Assembly: GCA_963790325.1 (NCBI GenBank)
Contig: CAWBNY010000003.1
Span: 248,001-312,000 of the forward strand
Source of the DNA: JAXDMK01 sp963790325
GTDB lineage: Bacteria > Actinomycetota > Acidimicrobiia > Acidimicrobiales > AC-14
DNA length: 64,000 bases
Reading direction: 5' to 3'
Below the pieces are notes generated by a model. That model did no database searches. It was given only the letters and a program-made list of their open reading frames with translations, and was not told the origin of the DNA. Below, piece after piece: positions 36,119 through 43,949 of the stretch. Every line of letters starts with the position of its first letter. Position 1 is the first letter of the stretch. A program made the translations under genes and the position numbers.

Positions 36119-36826
36119 TCAGCCTTCCTGGGTGCGGCCGGCGGTGGCGATGGCGTCCTCGGCCCGCTTGCGGATGTCGGCCACGGCCGCGGCCAGGCCA
36201 CCGGGGTGCTTGTAAAGGCCGCTGCCCGCGATGAGGGCCCGGGCGCCGGCTGCGGCTGCGCCCGAGACCGTGTCGGCGCTGATCCCGCCGTCGACCTCGA
36301 GGTCGATGTCGAAGCCGCTGGCGTCGATCATGGCCCGGGCCTTGGCGATCTTGGGCTCCATGGTGGCGATGTAGGCCTGGCCGCCGAAGCCGGGGTTGAC
36401 CGTCATGACGAGGAGCAGGTCGACCAGGTCGAGGACGTTCTCCACGTTCTCCAGGGGGGTGTGGGGGTTCAGGGCCACACCGGCCATGGCGCCCATGTCA
36501 CGGATGCTGCCCAGGGTGCGGTGCAGGTGGGTGCACGCCTCCTCGTGGACGATCACGATCTGGCATCCCGCCTCGACGTACTTGGCCAGCATGAGGTCGG
36601 GCTCCACCACCATGAGGTGGGCCTCGAAGGGCACCGACGTGTGCTTGCGGCAGGCGGCGATCAGGTCGGGTCCGAAGGTGAGATTGGGGACGAAGCGACC
36701 GTCCATGACGTCCCACTGAATGCGGTCGACGCCGGCGGCGGTTAGGTCGGCGACCTCCTCGCCCATACGGGCGTGGTCGGCGGGAAGAACGGACGGGATG
36801 ATTGCGACAGGGCTTTCCCCACTCAT
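36119..36826 (-). CDS. rpe: Ribulose-phosphate 3-epimerase
   Basis: Rpe interconverts ribulose 5-phosphate and xylulose 5-phosphate in the Calvin and pentose phosphate cycles. The 235-residue TIM barrel has IIPSVLPAD, QWDVMDGRFVPNLTFGP, EAHLMV, MTVNPGFGGQ and EVDGGISADT, including the two catalytic Asp residues and metal-binding His. On the minus strand TAGGCT (36833-36838) ends 6 bases before the ATG. Confidence 0.94.
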   Translation of the reverse strand: MSGESPVAIIPSVLPADHARMGEEVADLTAAGVDRIQWDVMDGRFVPNLTFGPDLIAACRKHTSVPFEAHLMVVEPDLMLAKYVEAGCQIVIVHEEACTHLHRTLGSIRDMGAMAGVALNPHTPLENVENVLDLVDLLLVMTVNPGFGGQAYIATMEPKIAKARAMIDASGFDIDLEVDGGISADTVSGAAAAGARALIAGSGLYKHPGGLAAAVADIRKRAEDAIATAGRTQEG

Positions 36827-36900
36827 TTCCGCAGCCTATGCGCAGCGCCGGCAGTCCGCCTTCCCTCCGCGGGTGACTCGGACGGGGGATACTTTGTCCT

Positions 36901-37569
36901 GTGAGCCCTCCTCCCCGAACCCCCGTACGCCTCCTCCTCGTCGACGACCACCAGGTCGTCCTCGAGGGACTCCGTTCCATGCTGGCCTCCCAGAGCGGGC
37001 GGGTGGAGGTCGTCGGGTCGGCCACCAACGGCCCCGACGCCCTCGAACTGGCCTCCGAGCTGCGTCCCGACGTCGTCCTCCTCGACGTCCGCCTCAAAGG
37101 GACGAGCGGCCTCGACGTATGCCGCGAGCTGGTGGCCGCCGTCCCGTCCACCAAGATCGTGTTCCTCACCGTCTACGACGACGAGCAGTACCTGTTCCAG
37201 GCCCTCCGGGTGGGAGGCTCGGGCTTCCTGCTCAAGACCACCACGGGCCCCGAGCTGGCCGACCACCTCGACCGGGTGATGGAGGGCGACGTCGCCATCG
37301 ACCCGTCCCTGGCCGGGAGGGTGGCCATGACCGCGGCCCGCCTCCAGAGCGGCGAGTTCTGGCCCGGCGCCCGGCTGGGGCTGACCCAGCGGGAGAGCGA
37401 GGTGCTGGAGCTGATGGTCCACGGCCTGTCCAACCGGGCCATCGGCCAGAAGCTGTTCATCGGCGAGGAGACGGTGAAGACCCACGCCCGGGGCATCTAT
37501 CGCAAGCTGGAGGTGGCCGACCGGGCCCAGGCCATCGCCATGGCCCTGCGGGAGGGGATCTTCCATTAG
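36901..37569 (+). CDS. NarL/LuxR-family response regulator
   Basis: The 222-residue protein has a receiver domain (LLVDDHQVV, Asp62 in VVLLDVRLKG, Lys in FLLKTTTGPEL) and a LuxR-type helix-turn-helix (LTQRESEVLELMVHGLSNRAIGQKLFIGEETVKTH). It starts at GTG and is followed after 10 bases by a matching GAF-domain kinase. Location between the prk-rpe and aldolase genes raises the possibility that it controls autotrophy genes, but no target site was identified. Confidence 0.92.
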   Translation: MSPPPRTPVRLLLVDDHQVVLEGLRSMLASQSGRVEVVGSATNGPDALELASELRPDVVLLDVRLKGTSGLDVCRELVAAVPSTKIVFLTVYDDEQYLFQALRVGGSGFLLKTTTGPELADHLDRVMEGDVAIDPSLAGRVAMTAARLQSGEFWPGARLGLTQRESEVLELMVHGLSNRAIGQKLFIGEETVKTHARGIYRKLEVADRAQAIAMALREGIFH

Positions 37570-37579
37570 GGACGAAGCC

Positions 37580-38752
37580 GTGAGGGACGAGGTCCGCCTG
37601 TTGGGCCTGGTCATCGACGCCACGTCGGCCGACATGGACGAGTCGGAGGTGGTGCAGCGGGTGGCCACCCTGGTCACCGAGGCCACCGGGTCCGACGTGT
37701 GCTTCGTCCACCTCCTCGACGAGGAACGTGATTGCGTGGTCCTGGCCGGGGCCACGCCGCCCTTCGACGAGCAGATCGGCAAGGTCGAGCTGCGCCTGGG
37801 GCAGGGGATCGCGGGGTGGGTGGCCCTCCACGCCGAGCCGGCGGTGGTGCCCGACAAGTGGCAGGACACCAGGTACTTCTACATCCCCGCCCTGCGGGGG
37901 GAGGACTACGCCTCCATGGTGTCGGTGCCGATGCTCATCCCCCGGGGCCGTCGGGTGATCGGGGTGCTCAACGTGCACTCCACCGAATCCCGCGACTACG
38001 GGCCCTACGACCTGGCCCTGCTCACCCAGGTGGCCAACCTCATGGCCCGGGCCATCGAGAACGCCCGTCTCTACCAGCGCCTGGCCGAGCGGGAGGAGAT
38101 GCTGGAGAGCTTCGCCACCCGCACCATCGAGGCCCAGGAGCACGAGCGGCGACGGCTGGCGGGGGAGATCCACGACGGGATCAGCCAGCGTCTGATCAGC
38201 CTCTGGTACCACCTGCTGGCGGCCGAGGACGGGGTCGCGGCGGGCGACGGGGAGGTGCTCAGGCGGGAGATAGGGGTGGCGAAAGAGCTGGTCACGGCGG
38301 CCCTGGAGGACGCGCGGGGCGCCATCGTCGGCCTTCGCCCGACCACCCTCGACGACCTCGGCCTGGCGGCCAGCCTGGAGAGCCTGGCCCGGTCGCTGCC
38401 GGTGAAGGAGGTGACGGTCGACCTGGAGCCGGTCGAGCTGCCGCCCCACGTGGAGGTGGCGCTCTACCGGATCGCCCAGGAGGCGTTCCAGAACGTGGTC
38501 AAGCACGCCGGCGCCACCCGCGTCGACCTCCGCCTGCGGCGGGACGACGACGGCGTGCGCATGGCCGTCACCGACGACGGCCGGGGCTTCGCCGAGAGCC
38601 CTTCCGGCCCGGGCAGCGGGAACCGCCACTCCTATGGCCTGGTGGGCATCCAGGAGCGGGCCGAGCTCATCGGGGCCAAGGTCAGCGTGAGGTCCGGCCC
38701 CCTCAAGGGCACGACCGTCGAGCTCCTCCTGCCCCTCGCCGGACCGTCCTGA
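37580..38752 (+). CDS. GAF-domain sensor histidine kinase (NarX/DegS type)
   Basis: This soluble 390-residue kinase has an N-terminal GAF domain (about 15-170), a dimerisation helix with the phosphoacceptor His198 in RRRLAGEIHDGISQRL (HisKA_3), and an ATPase domain with QEAFQNVVKHA, DDGRGF and GLVGIQERAELIG. It has no membrane segment, so the GAF domain likely senses a cytosolic signal such as redox state or a small molecule. It pairs with the upstream NarL-type regulator; the stop overlaps the next ATG. Confidence 0.9.
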   Translation: MRDEVRLLGLVIDATSADMDESEVVQRVATLVTEATGSDVCFVHLLDEERDCVVLAGATPPFDEQIGKVELRLGQGIAGWVALHAEPAVVPDKWQDTRYFYIPALRGEDYASMVSVPMLIPRGRRVIGVLNVHSTESRDYGPYDLALLTQVANLMARAIENARLYQRLAEREEMLESFATRTIEAQEHERRRLAGEIHDGISQRLISLWYHLLAAEDGVAAGDGEVLRREIGVAKELVTAALEDARGAIVGLRPTTLDDLGLAASLESLARSLPVKEVTVDLEPVELPPHVEVALYRIAQEAFQNVVKHAGATRVDLRLRRDDDGVRMAVTDDGRGFAESPSGPGSGNRHSYGLVGIQERAELIGAKVSVRSGPLKGTTVELLLPLAGPS

Positions 38753-39246
38753 TGACGGTCTTCGAGCCGTTGCTCGCGGCGCTCGACGCCAGCGGCGTCC
38801 GCTTCGTCGTCGTGGGGGGAGTGGCGACGGTGCTGCACGGCCATCCCCGATTCACGGCCGACCTCGATGTCGCGCTCGATTTGAGCGCCGACAATGTCGG
38901 GGCCGCGGTCGAGGCGCTGACCACCCTGGGATTGGCTCCGTCGGTCCCGGTGGATGCCCGTGGCTTCGCCGATCCCCAGGTCCGGGCGGGGTGGGTGGAG
39001 GATCGCCACCTGATCGTCTTCACACTCGTCGATCCCGACGACCCGTTCCGTCGGGTGGACATGCTCGCCGAGAACCCGGTGCCGTTCGAGGACCTCTGGG
39101 CACGCTCGCAGGCCATGGCCTTGGGCACGATCACAGTCCGGGTCGCCTCCATCGACGACCTGATCGCCATGAAGCAGCTCGCCGGCCGGGCCCAGGACCT
39201 GGCCGACATCGAGGCCTTGGAGCAGATCAGGGAGCGGCATCCATGA
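38752..39246 (+). CDS. Nucleotidyltransferase-fold protein, toxin-antitoxin-like
   Basis: The 164-residue protein has FVVVGGVATVLHGHPRFTADLDVALDL, the GG-x(n)-DxD pattern of minimal nucleotidyltransferases, and later SIDDLIAMKQLAGRAQDLADIEAL, typical of MNT/AbiEii-like and DUF6036-type proteins often found in toxin-antitoxin loci. It overlaps the kinase stop by one base and the next small gene by 4 bases. The catalytic acids appear present. The partner is the 57-residue product downstream. Confidence 0.7.
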   Translation: MTVFEPLLAALDASGVRFVVVGGVATVLHGHPRFTADLDVALDLSADNVGAAVEALTTLGLAPSVPVDARGFADPQVRAGWVEDRHLIVFTLVDPDDPFRRVDMLAENPVPFEDLWARSQAMALGTITVRVASIDDLIAMKQLAGRAQDLADIEALEQIRERHP

Positions 39247-39416
39247 CCGATTGGGACGCTGGCGGGTGGGAGGGCACTCGGCGGGCGCAGGCGGACGACT
39301 GGTTGGTCACCACGCCGGTGCAGCGGCTGGCCTGGCTGGAGGAGGCCATCGCGTTCGTCCGGACGGTGCACGGGCCCCACGACCCCGCCGTCGGTGGGGC
39401 GGCCCCCCGGAGCTAA
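39243..39416 (+). CDS. Small partner protein of the nucleotidyltransferase, 57 residues
   Basis: The ATG overlaps the nucleotidyltransferase stop (ATGA). The peptide, with WEGTRRAQADDW and TPVQRLAWLEEAIAFV, has an amphipathic helix and an arginine-rich stretch like small proteins encoded beside such nucleotidyltransferases. It could be antitoxin or toxin partner. No function can be proved from the sequence. Confidence 0.55.
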   Translation: MTDWDAGGWEGTRRAQADDWLVTTPVQRLAWLEEAIAFVRTVHGPHDPAVGGAAPRS

Positions 39417-39471
39417 CTGGGATTGCTCCCTGTCACCTGACTCAGGCCGGGTTCGATACCGTCGCTGACCT

Positions 39472-40530
39472 TCAGTCCTGGGTGGCGGTGGCTGCGGCGA
39501 GGGCGAGGTCGCCGCTCTCCAGGGACGGGTCGTAGGTGGCGTTGCGAGCGGCGCCGGTGAGGGCGGCCCGGTGGGTGAAGACCTTCTGGGCCTCGGCCAC
39601 GTTGTCGGGCGAGCCACGCCACGTGCGCAGGGCCTCGTCCTGGAGGGCTCGGCCGTAGGAGAAGGTGAGCTGCCACGGGTGGGGGCCCTGCTTGTTCATG
39701 AGGTCGAGGTGCAGGGTGGCCAGGTCGGCCGACTGCCCGCCCGACAGGAAGGCGATGCCGGGGACGGACGGCGGCACCGAGTGGTAGAGGCAGCGGAGGG
39801 TCTTCTCGGCCACCTCCTCGGGGGGAGCCTGCACCGAGCACTTCTTGCCCGAGACCACCATGTTGGGCTTGAGGATCATGCCCTCGAGCTCGATGCGGAG
39901 CTGGGCCAGCTCCCAGAACACCCGTCGCTGGGTCCTGAGGGTGACCGCGTAGCAGGTGTCGATGTCGTTGTCACCGTCCATGAGCACCTCGGGCTCGATG
40001 ATCGGGACCAGGCCGCCCTCCTGGCACAGGGCGCCGTAACGGGCCAGGGCATGGGCGTTGCAGCGGATGGCGGTGTCGCTCGGCAGCCCGTTGGCCGAGT
40101 CGATGACGATCACGGCCCGCCACTTGGCGAACTTGGCGCCCAGGCCGACGTACTCGGCGATGCGCTCGCGCAGGCCGTCGAGGCCCTCGGTGACCTGCTC
40201 CCCGGGGCAGAGGGGCAGCGGCTTGGAGCCGGTGTCGACCTTGATCCCGGGCAGGATGCCCTTGCCGACCAGGAACTCGGGGATGGTGGAGCCGTCGTCG
40301 GCCTTCTGGCGGATGGTCTCGTCGTAGAGGATGACGCCGGAGACGACCTCTTCGATTCCCGGGGTGCCGAGCAGGGTGGTGCGGTAGAGGCGGCGGTTCT
40401 CCTCGGTCGACTCGATGTCGAGGGCGGCGAAGCGCTTGCCGATGGTGGCGCCGCTCTCGTCAGCGGCGAGGATGCCCTTGCCGTCGGCGACCATGGCCTT
40501 GGCGACAGCAGCGAGATCGGACGTGCTCAT
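39472..40530 (-). CDS. fba: Class I fructose-bisphosphate aldolase
   Basis: The enzyme joins dihydroxyacetone phosphate and glyceraldehyde 3-phosphate, a Calvin and gluconeogenic step. The 352-residue protein starts in the animal/plant-like class I pattern with GILAADESGATIGKRF, then WRAVIVIDSANGLPS, PIIEPEVLMDGDND and the Schiff-base lysine in MILKPNMVVSGKK. A ribosome site (GGAAGGA) precedes the ATG. It lies directly downstream of cbbR on the same strand, so it may belong to the CbbR-controlled set. Confidence 0.93.
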   Translation of the reverse strand: MSTSDLAAVAKAMVADGKGILAADESGATIGKRFAALDIESTEENRRLYRTTLLGTPGIEEVVSGVILYDETIRQKADDGSTIPEFLVGKGILPGIKVDTGSKPLPLCPGEQVTEGLDGLRERIAEYVGLGAKFAKWRAVIVIDSANGLPSDTAIRCNAHALARYGALCQEGGLVPIIEPEVLMDGDNDIDTCYAVTLRTQRRVFWELAQLRIELEGMILKPNMVVSGKKCSVQAPPEEVAEKTLRCLYHSVPPSVPGIAFLSGGQSADLATLHLDLMNKQGPHPWQLTFSYGRALQDEALRTWRGSPDNVAEAQKVFTHRAALTGAARNATYDPSLESGDLALAAATATQD

Positions 40531-40575
40531 GGGGGGTCCTTCCTGGGGAACTTCGTCAGTCGTCGGCCATCGACC

Positions 40576-41499
40576 CTATCCGCCCGTGGTAGGGGCGGCC
40601 ACCAGCACGAAGCCGTCGTCGGGGTCGGCGGTGACGTGGGAGAGGAACAGACCGGCGGTGGGGGAGAGGTCCTCCCCCGCCCGCGACACCAGGTGCCAGG
40701 CCCGGTGCCGGGGGAGGGTCGGGCACCGCCACTCCTCCAGCGTCCCCTCTTCGAGCTCCCGCGCCACCGCGTCCCGGGAGATCAGGGTGATGCCCAGTCC
40801 CACCTGCACCGACTCCCGTAGGGCGCCGTTGGACCCCAGCGTCAGGGTGGCGGCGGGGGAGATGCCCAGCTCGTCGAACAGCTCCTCGGCCGTGCTGCGG
40901 GTGCCCGAGCCCGGCTCCCGGAGGAGCAGGACCTGGCCCGACAGCTCGGCCAGGGACACCTCCCGCACGCCGGTCGACCCGGGTGCGGCGGCCGCCACCA
41001 GCACCAGCACGTTGGGCCGGGTGGCCCGGGACACGAACCGGCTCACGCCCGGCGGTCGGCCGCCGATGGCCAGGTCGACCTCCCGCTCGGCGAGCAGCTC
41101 CCACAGCCGCTCCCGGTTGCCCACCTCCAGCGACACCTCGGCGTGGGGGTGGTCGGACCGGAAGGACGCCAGGAACCGGGGCAGCACGTGCTCGCCGGCA
41201 GTGGTCACCGCCGCCAGCCGGACCCGCCCGCTCTCCGGGTCGAGCGCCTCCCGGGCCGCGGCCTTGCCCTCCTCCGCCACCCGCAGCACCCCCCGGGCGT
41301 AGGGGGCGAACACCGACCCCGCGGGGGTGATGGACACCCCTCGCCCCATGCGGGCAACCAGCGTCACACCCAGCTCGGCTTGGAGGGAGGCGAGAGCGGC
41401 GGAGACGGCGGGCGGGCTGACGAAGAGCGCGTCCGCCGCCTCGGAGACCGATCCGGATTCGACGACGGCCAGGAACGTTCGCAGCTGATTAAACGTCAC
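40576..41499 (-). CDS. cbbR: LysR-family regulator, probable CbbR
   Basis: The 307-residue protein has an N-terminal helix-turn-helix (MTFNQLRTFLAVVESGSVSEAADALFVSPPAVSAAL) and an effector-binding domain. It is divergent from cbbL with 245 bases between them, the standard arrangement for CbbR, which activates RuBisCO operons in response to metabolites such as RuBP or NADPH. The GTG start has TATATT 6 bases upstream and no ribosome site, so its mRNA may be leaderless. The cbb-specific role is inferred from position. Confidence 0.85.
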   Translation of the reverse strand: MTFNQLRTFLAVVESGSVSEAADALFVSPPAVSAALASLQAELGVTLVARMGRGVSITPAGSVFAPYARGVLRVAEEGKAAAREALDPESGRVRLAAVTTAGEHVLPRFLASFRSDHPHAEVSLEVGNRERLWELLAEREVDLAIGGRPPGVSRFVSRATRPNVLVLVAAAAPGSTGVREVSLAELSGQVLLLREPGSGTRSTAEELFDELGISPAATLTLGSNGALRESVQVGLGITLISRDAVARELEEGTLEEWRCPTLPRHRAWHLVSRAGEDLSPTAGLFLSHVTADPDDGFVLVAAPTTGG

Positions 41500-41505
41500 C
41501 TGAAC

Positions 41506-41511
41506 AATATA
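41506..41511 (-). promoter_or_regulatory. -10 hexamer of cbbR in an AT-rich patch
   Basis: On the minus strand TATATT ends 6 bases before the cbbR GTG. The surrounding 41485-41525 is the most AT-rich stretch of the region. LysR proteins often bind such patches between divergent genes, so autoregulation is possible. Confidence 0.45.
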
Positions 41512-41689
41512 ACCCTTCCAAAAGCGAAATCAGCATGGACAGGTGAACCAACCCGGAGCACACTGAGCAGGAGCCGCCACACATCTCAGTAAGAAGAACT
41601 TGGGTCCCCGCCTGGCAGGCAACAGATCAGGATCGGCAGCAAGGGCGGCGTAGGGACCAGAGGGATTCAGCCAGAAGAAGCGTCAGACC

Positions 41690-41701
41690 CCCCGTACGGG
41701 G
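41690..41701. promoter_or_regulatory. 12-base perfect palindrome in the cbbL upstream region
   Basis: CCCCGTACGGGG lies 44 bases before the cbbL start. It could be an operator or the stem of a leader hairpin. The remaining 200 or so bases between cbbR and cbbL hold no gene. Confidence 0.35.
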
Positions 41702-41744
41702 AGTACGCGACCGGCCCGGATCGGGCTTCAGCAAGGAGAACCGC

Positions 41745-43172
41745 GTGGCACAGAGCAACGGCAGCGGCGGCTACCAGGCCGGCGTGAAGGAGTACGCCAA
41801 GACCTACTGGACCCCCGATTACGTGCCGTTGGACACCGACCTCCTGGCCGTCTTCAAGGTGGTCCCCCAGCAGGGCGTGCCGCGTGAGGAAGCGGCCGCG
41901 GCGGTGGCGGCCGAGTCGTCCACCGGCACCTGGACGACGGTGTGGACCGACCTGCTCACCGATCTCGATTACTACAAAGGTCGGGCCTACCGGATCGACA
42001 TGATCAAGGAGAGCAACGAGGGCGCCTTCTTCGCCTTCGTCGCCTACCCGATCGACCTGTTCGAGGAAGGCTCCGTCGTCAACGTCCTGACGTCGCTCGT
42101 GGGCAACGTCTTCGGCTTCAAGGCCATTCGCAGCCTGCGCCTCGAGGACATTCGCTTCCCGATCGCGTACGTGAAGACCTGCGGCGGCCCCCCGAACGGC
42201 ATCCAGATGGAGCGCGACCGCCTCAACAAGTACGGGCGCCCCCTGCTGGGCTGCACGATCAAGCCCAAGCTCGGCCTGTCGGCCAAGAACTACGGGCGCG
42301 CCGTCTACGAGTGCCTCCGAGGCGGGCTCGACTTCACCAAGGACGACGAGAACATCAACAGCCAGCCGTTCATGCGCTGGAACCACCGCTTCGAGTTCGT
42401 GATGGAAGCGGTCAACAAGGCCACGGCCGAGACGGGCGAGAAGAAGGGCCACTACCTCAACTGCACCTCGCCCACTCCGGAGGAGATGTACAAGCGGGCC
42501 GAGTTCGCCAAGTCGCTCGGCGCCCCGATCATCATGCACGACTTCCTCACCGCCGGCTTCACCGCCAACACGGGGCTGGCCAACTGGTGCCGTGATAACG
42601 GGATGCTGCTCCACATCCACCGCGCCATGCACGCGGTGATCGACCGCCACCCCATGCACGGCATCCACTTCCGGGTGCTCGCCAAGTGCCTGCGCCTCTC
42701 CGGCGGCGACCATCTCCACGCCGGCACCGTGGTCGGCAAGCTGGAAGGTGACCGCGAGGCCACCATGGGCTGGATCGACACGCTGCGGGAGTCCTACATC
42801 CCCGAGAACCGCAACCGCGGCATCTTCTTCGACCAGGACTGGGGCTCGATGCCCGGCGTCATTCCCGTCGCCTCGGGAGGCATCCACGTCTGGCACATGC
42901 CCGCCCTGGTGGCGATCTTCGGCGACGACGCCTGCCTGCAGTTCGGCGGTGGGACGCTCGGCCACCCGTGGGGCAACGCACCCGGCGCTCACGCCAACCG
43001 GGTGGCGCTCGAGGCCTGCGTGGAGGCACGCAACCAGGGCCGGCAGGTCGAGAAGGAGGGTCGCGAGATCCTGACCGATGCGGCCCGCCACAGCCCCGAG
43101 CTCGCGATCGCCATGGAGACCTGGAAGGAAATCAAGTTCGAGTTCGACACCGTGGACAAGATCACCGCCTGA
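41745..43172 (+). CDS. cbbL: RuBisCO large subunit, form I (carboxysomal type)
   Basis: CbbL fixes CO2 onto ribulose 1,5-bisphosphate. The 475-residue protein has the active-site motif GGLDFTKDDEN with Lys199 as the carbamylated lysine, GCTIKPKLGLS with the catalytic Lys, and FGGGTLGHPWGNAPG for phosphate binding. An AGGAGAA ribosome site precedes the GTG at 41745. The neighbouring cbbS and csoS genes identify it as the alpha-carboxysome form (IA clade). It starts the long CCM operon. Confidence 0.97.
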   Translation: MAQSNGSGGYQAGVKEYAKTYWTPDYVPLDTDLLAVFKVVPQQGVPREEAAAAVAAESSTGTWTTVWTDLLTDLDYYKGRAYRIDMIKESNEGAFFAFVAYPIDLFEEGSVVNVLTSLVGNVFGFKAIRSLRLEDIRFPIAYVKTCGGPPNGIQMERDRLNKYGRPLLGCTIKPKLGLSAKNYGRAVYECLRGGLDFTKDDENINSQPFMRWNHRFEFVMEAVNKATAETGEKKGHYLNCTSPTPEEMYKRAEFAKSLGAPIIMHDFLTAGFTANTGLANWCRDNGMLLHIHRAMHAVIDRHPMHGIHFRVLAKCLRLSGGDHLHAGTVVGKLEGDREATMGWIDTLRESYIPENRNRGIFFDQDWGSMPGVIPVASGGIHVWHMPALVAIFGDDACLQFGGGTLGHPWGNAPGAHANRVALEACVEARNQGRQVEKEGREILTDAARHSPELAIAMETWKEIKFEFDTVDKITA

Positions 43173-43255
43173 GCCCGGGCTGGTCGCCGGTTCACCCTCC
43201 CGTCGCCTTTACCCTCCCGGCCCCGGAAGGAGAGGGCCCCGAAAGGAAGATTGAC

Positions 43256-43633
43256 ATGTCACACATTGACCCCTACGGGCCCACCCCGCGCCATGTGGAG
43301 ACCTTCTCCTACCTGCCTCCGATGACGCCCGAGCGGCTCCGCGCGCAAATCGCGTACATCATCGAGTCCGGCTGGAGCCCGGCCATCGAACACACCGAGC
43401 CCGAGAAGGCATTCTCGAACTTCTGGTACCTGTGGGAGCTCCCGCTCTTCGGCGAGCGGTCGGTGGACAAGGTCCTGGCCGAGCTCGACGCGTGCCACCG
43501 CGCCAATCCCGGTCACCACGTGCGCCTTCTCGGCTTCGACAACTACCTGCAGACCCAGGGCACGGCCTTCATCGTCCACCGCGCGGGTGCTGCGGGACGA
43601 TTTGCGCCCACCGGGACCAATGGAGGCCGCTGA
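43256..43633 (+). CDS. cbbS: RuBisCO small subunit
   Basis: The 125-residue small subunit caps the L8 core of form I RuBisCO. It has TFSYLPPMTPERLRAQIAYI, NFWYLWELPLFG and HHVRLLGFDNYLQ, all family hallmarks. The C-terminus extends about 15 residues beyond the core with GAAGRFAPTG. The ATG follows AAAGGAAG. Next comes the CsoS2-N-like small gene after 3 bases. Confidence 0.96.
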   Translation: MSHIDPYGPTPRHVETFSYLPPMTPERLRAQIAYIIESGWSPAIEHTEPEKAFSNFWYLWELPLFGERSVDKVLAELDACHRANPGHHVRLLGFDNYLQTQGTAFIVHRAGAAGRFAPTGTNGGR

Positions 43634-43636
43634 GAG

Positions 43637-43948
43637 ATGAGACTGTACGCGGTCCAGAGCGCCGACAGCGCTGGCCTGACCGCGGCCGGGGATGCTGGCC
43701 GCGCCGCCCGCGCCGCGGCGATGGCACGTCGCCGCCTGCTGTCCCAGGGCAAGCAGGCGATGAACGGCGACGGAACGCAAAGCGGCGCGCAGAATCCGCA
43801 GGCCAACGGCGTGCGGGTGCCGCCCTCCGCCCACCTCGGCCGGGCCCTCTCCATGCAGCACCGCCGGCAGCTGTCCAAGGGCAAGCGGGCGCTGAACGGG
43901 AGCGCCGGCGCGCCGGCCCTCGTCGTTCACCGAGGTGGAGTGGGCTGA
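43637..43948 (+). CDS. Short CsoS2-N-like protein with two RuBisCO-binding repeats
   Basis: The 103-residue product begins MRLYAVQSADSAGL, much like the start of the following CsoS2 (MGMYAVDTADAADL). It carries two N-type repeats, GRAARAAAMARRRLLSQGKQ and LGRALSMQHRRQLSKGKRAL. N repeats of CsoS2 are known to bind RuBisCO. It stops at 43948, one base before the CsoS2 ATG, and lacks middle and C-terminal domains. It looks like a separate duplicated N-terminus, perhaps a short RuBisCO linker analogous in concept to short CcmM isoforms of beta-carboxysomes. The alternative is a frameshifted 5' part of csoS2, but the repeated start argues against it. Confidence 0.7.
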   Translation: MRLYAVQSADSAGLTAAGDAGRAARAAAMARRRLLSQGKQAMNGDGTQSGAQNPQANGVRVPPSAHLGRALSMQHRRQLSKGKRALNGSAGAPALVVHRGGVG

Positions 43949-43949
43949 T

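Noticed and set aside
39447..39470. GGGTTCGATACC resembling a tRNA T arm
   Set aside because: No acceptor, anticodon or D stem can be built around it, and the T stem itself does not pair.
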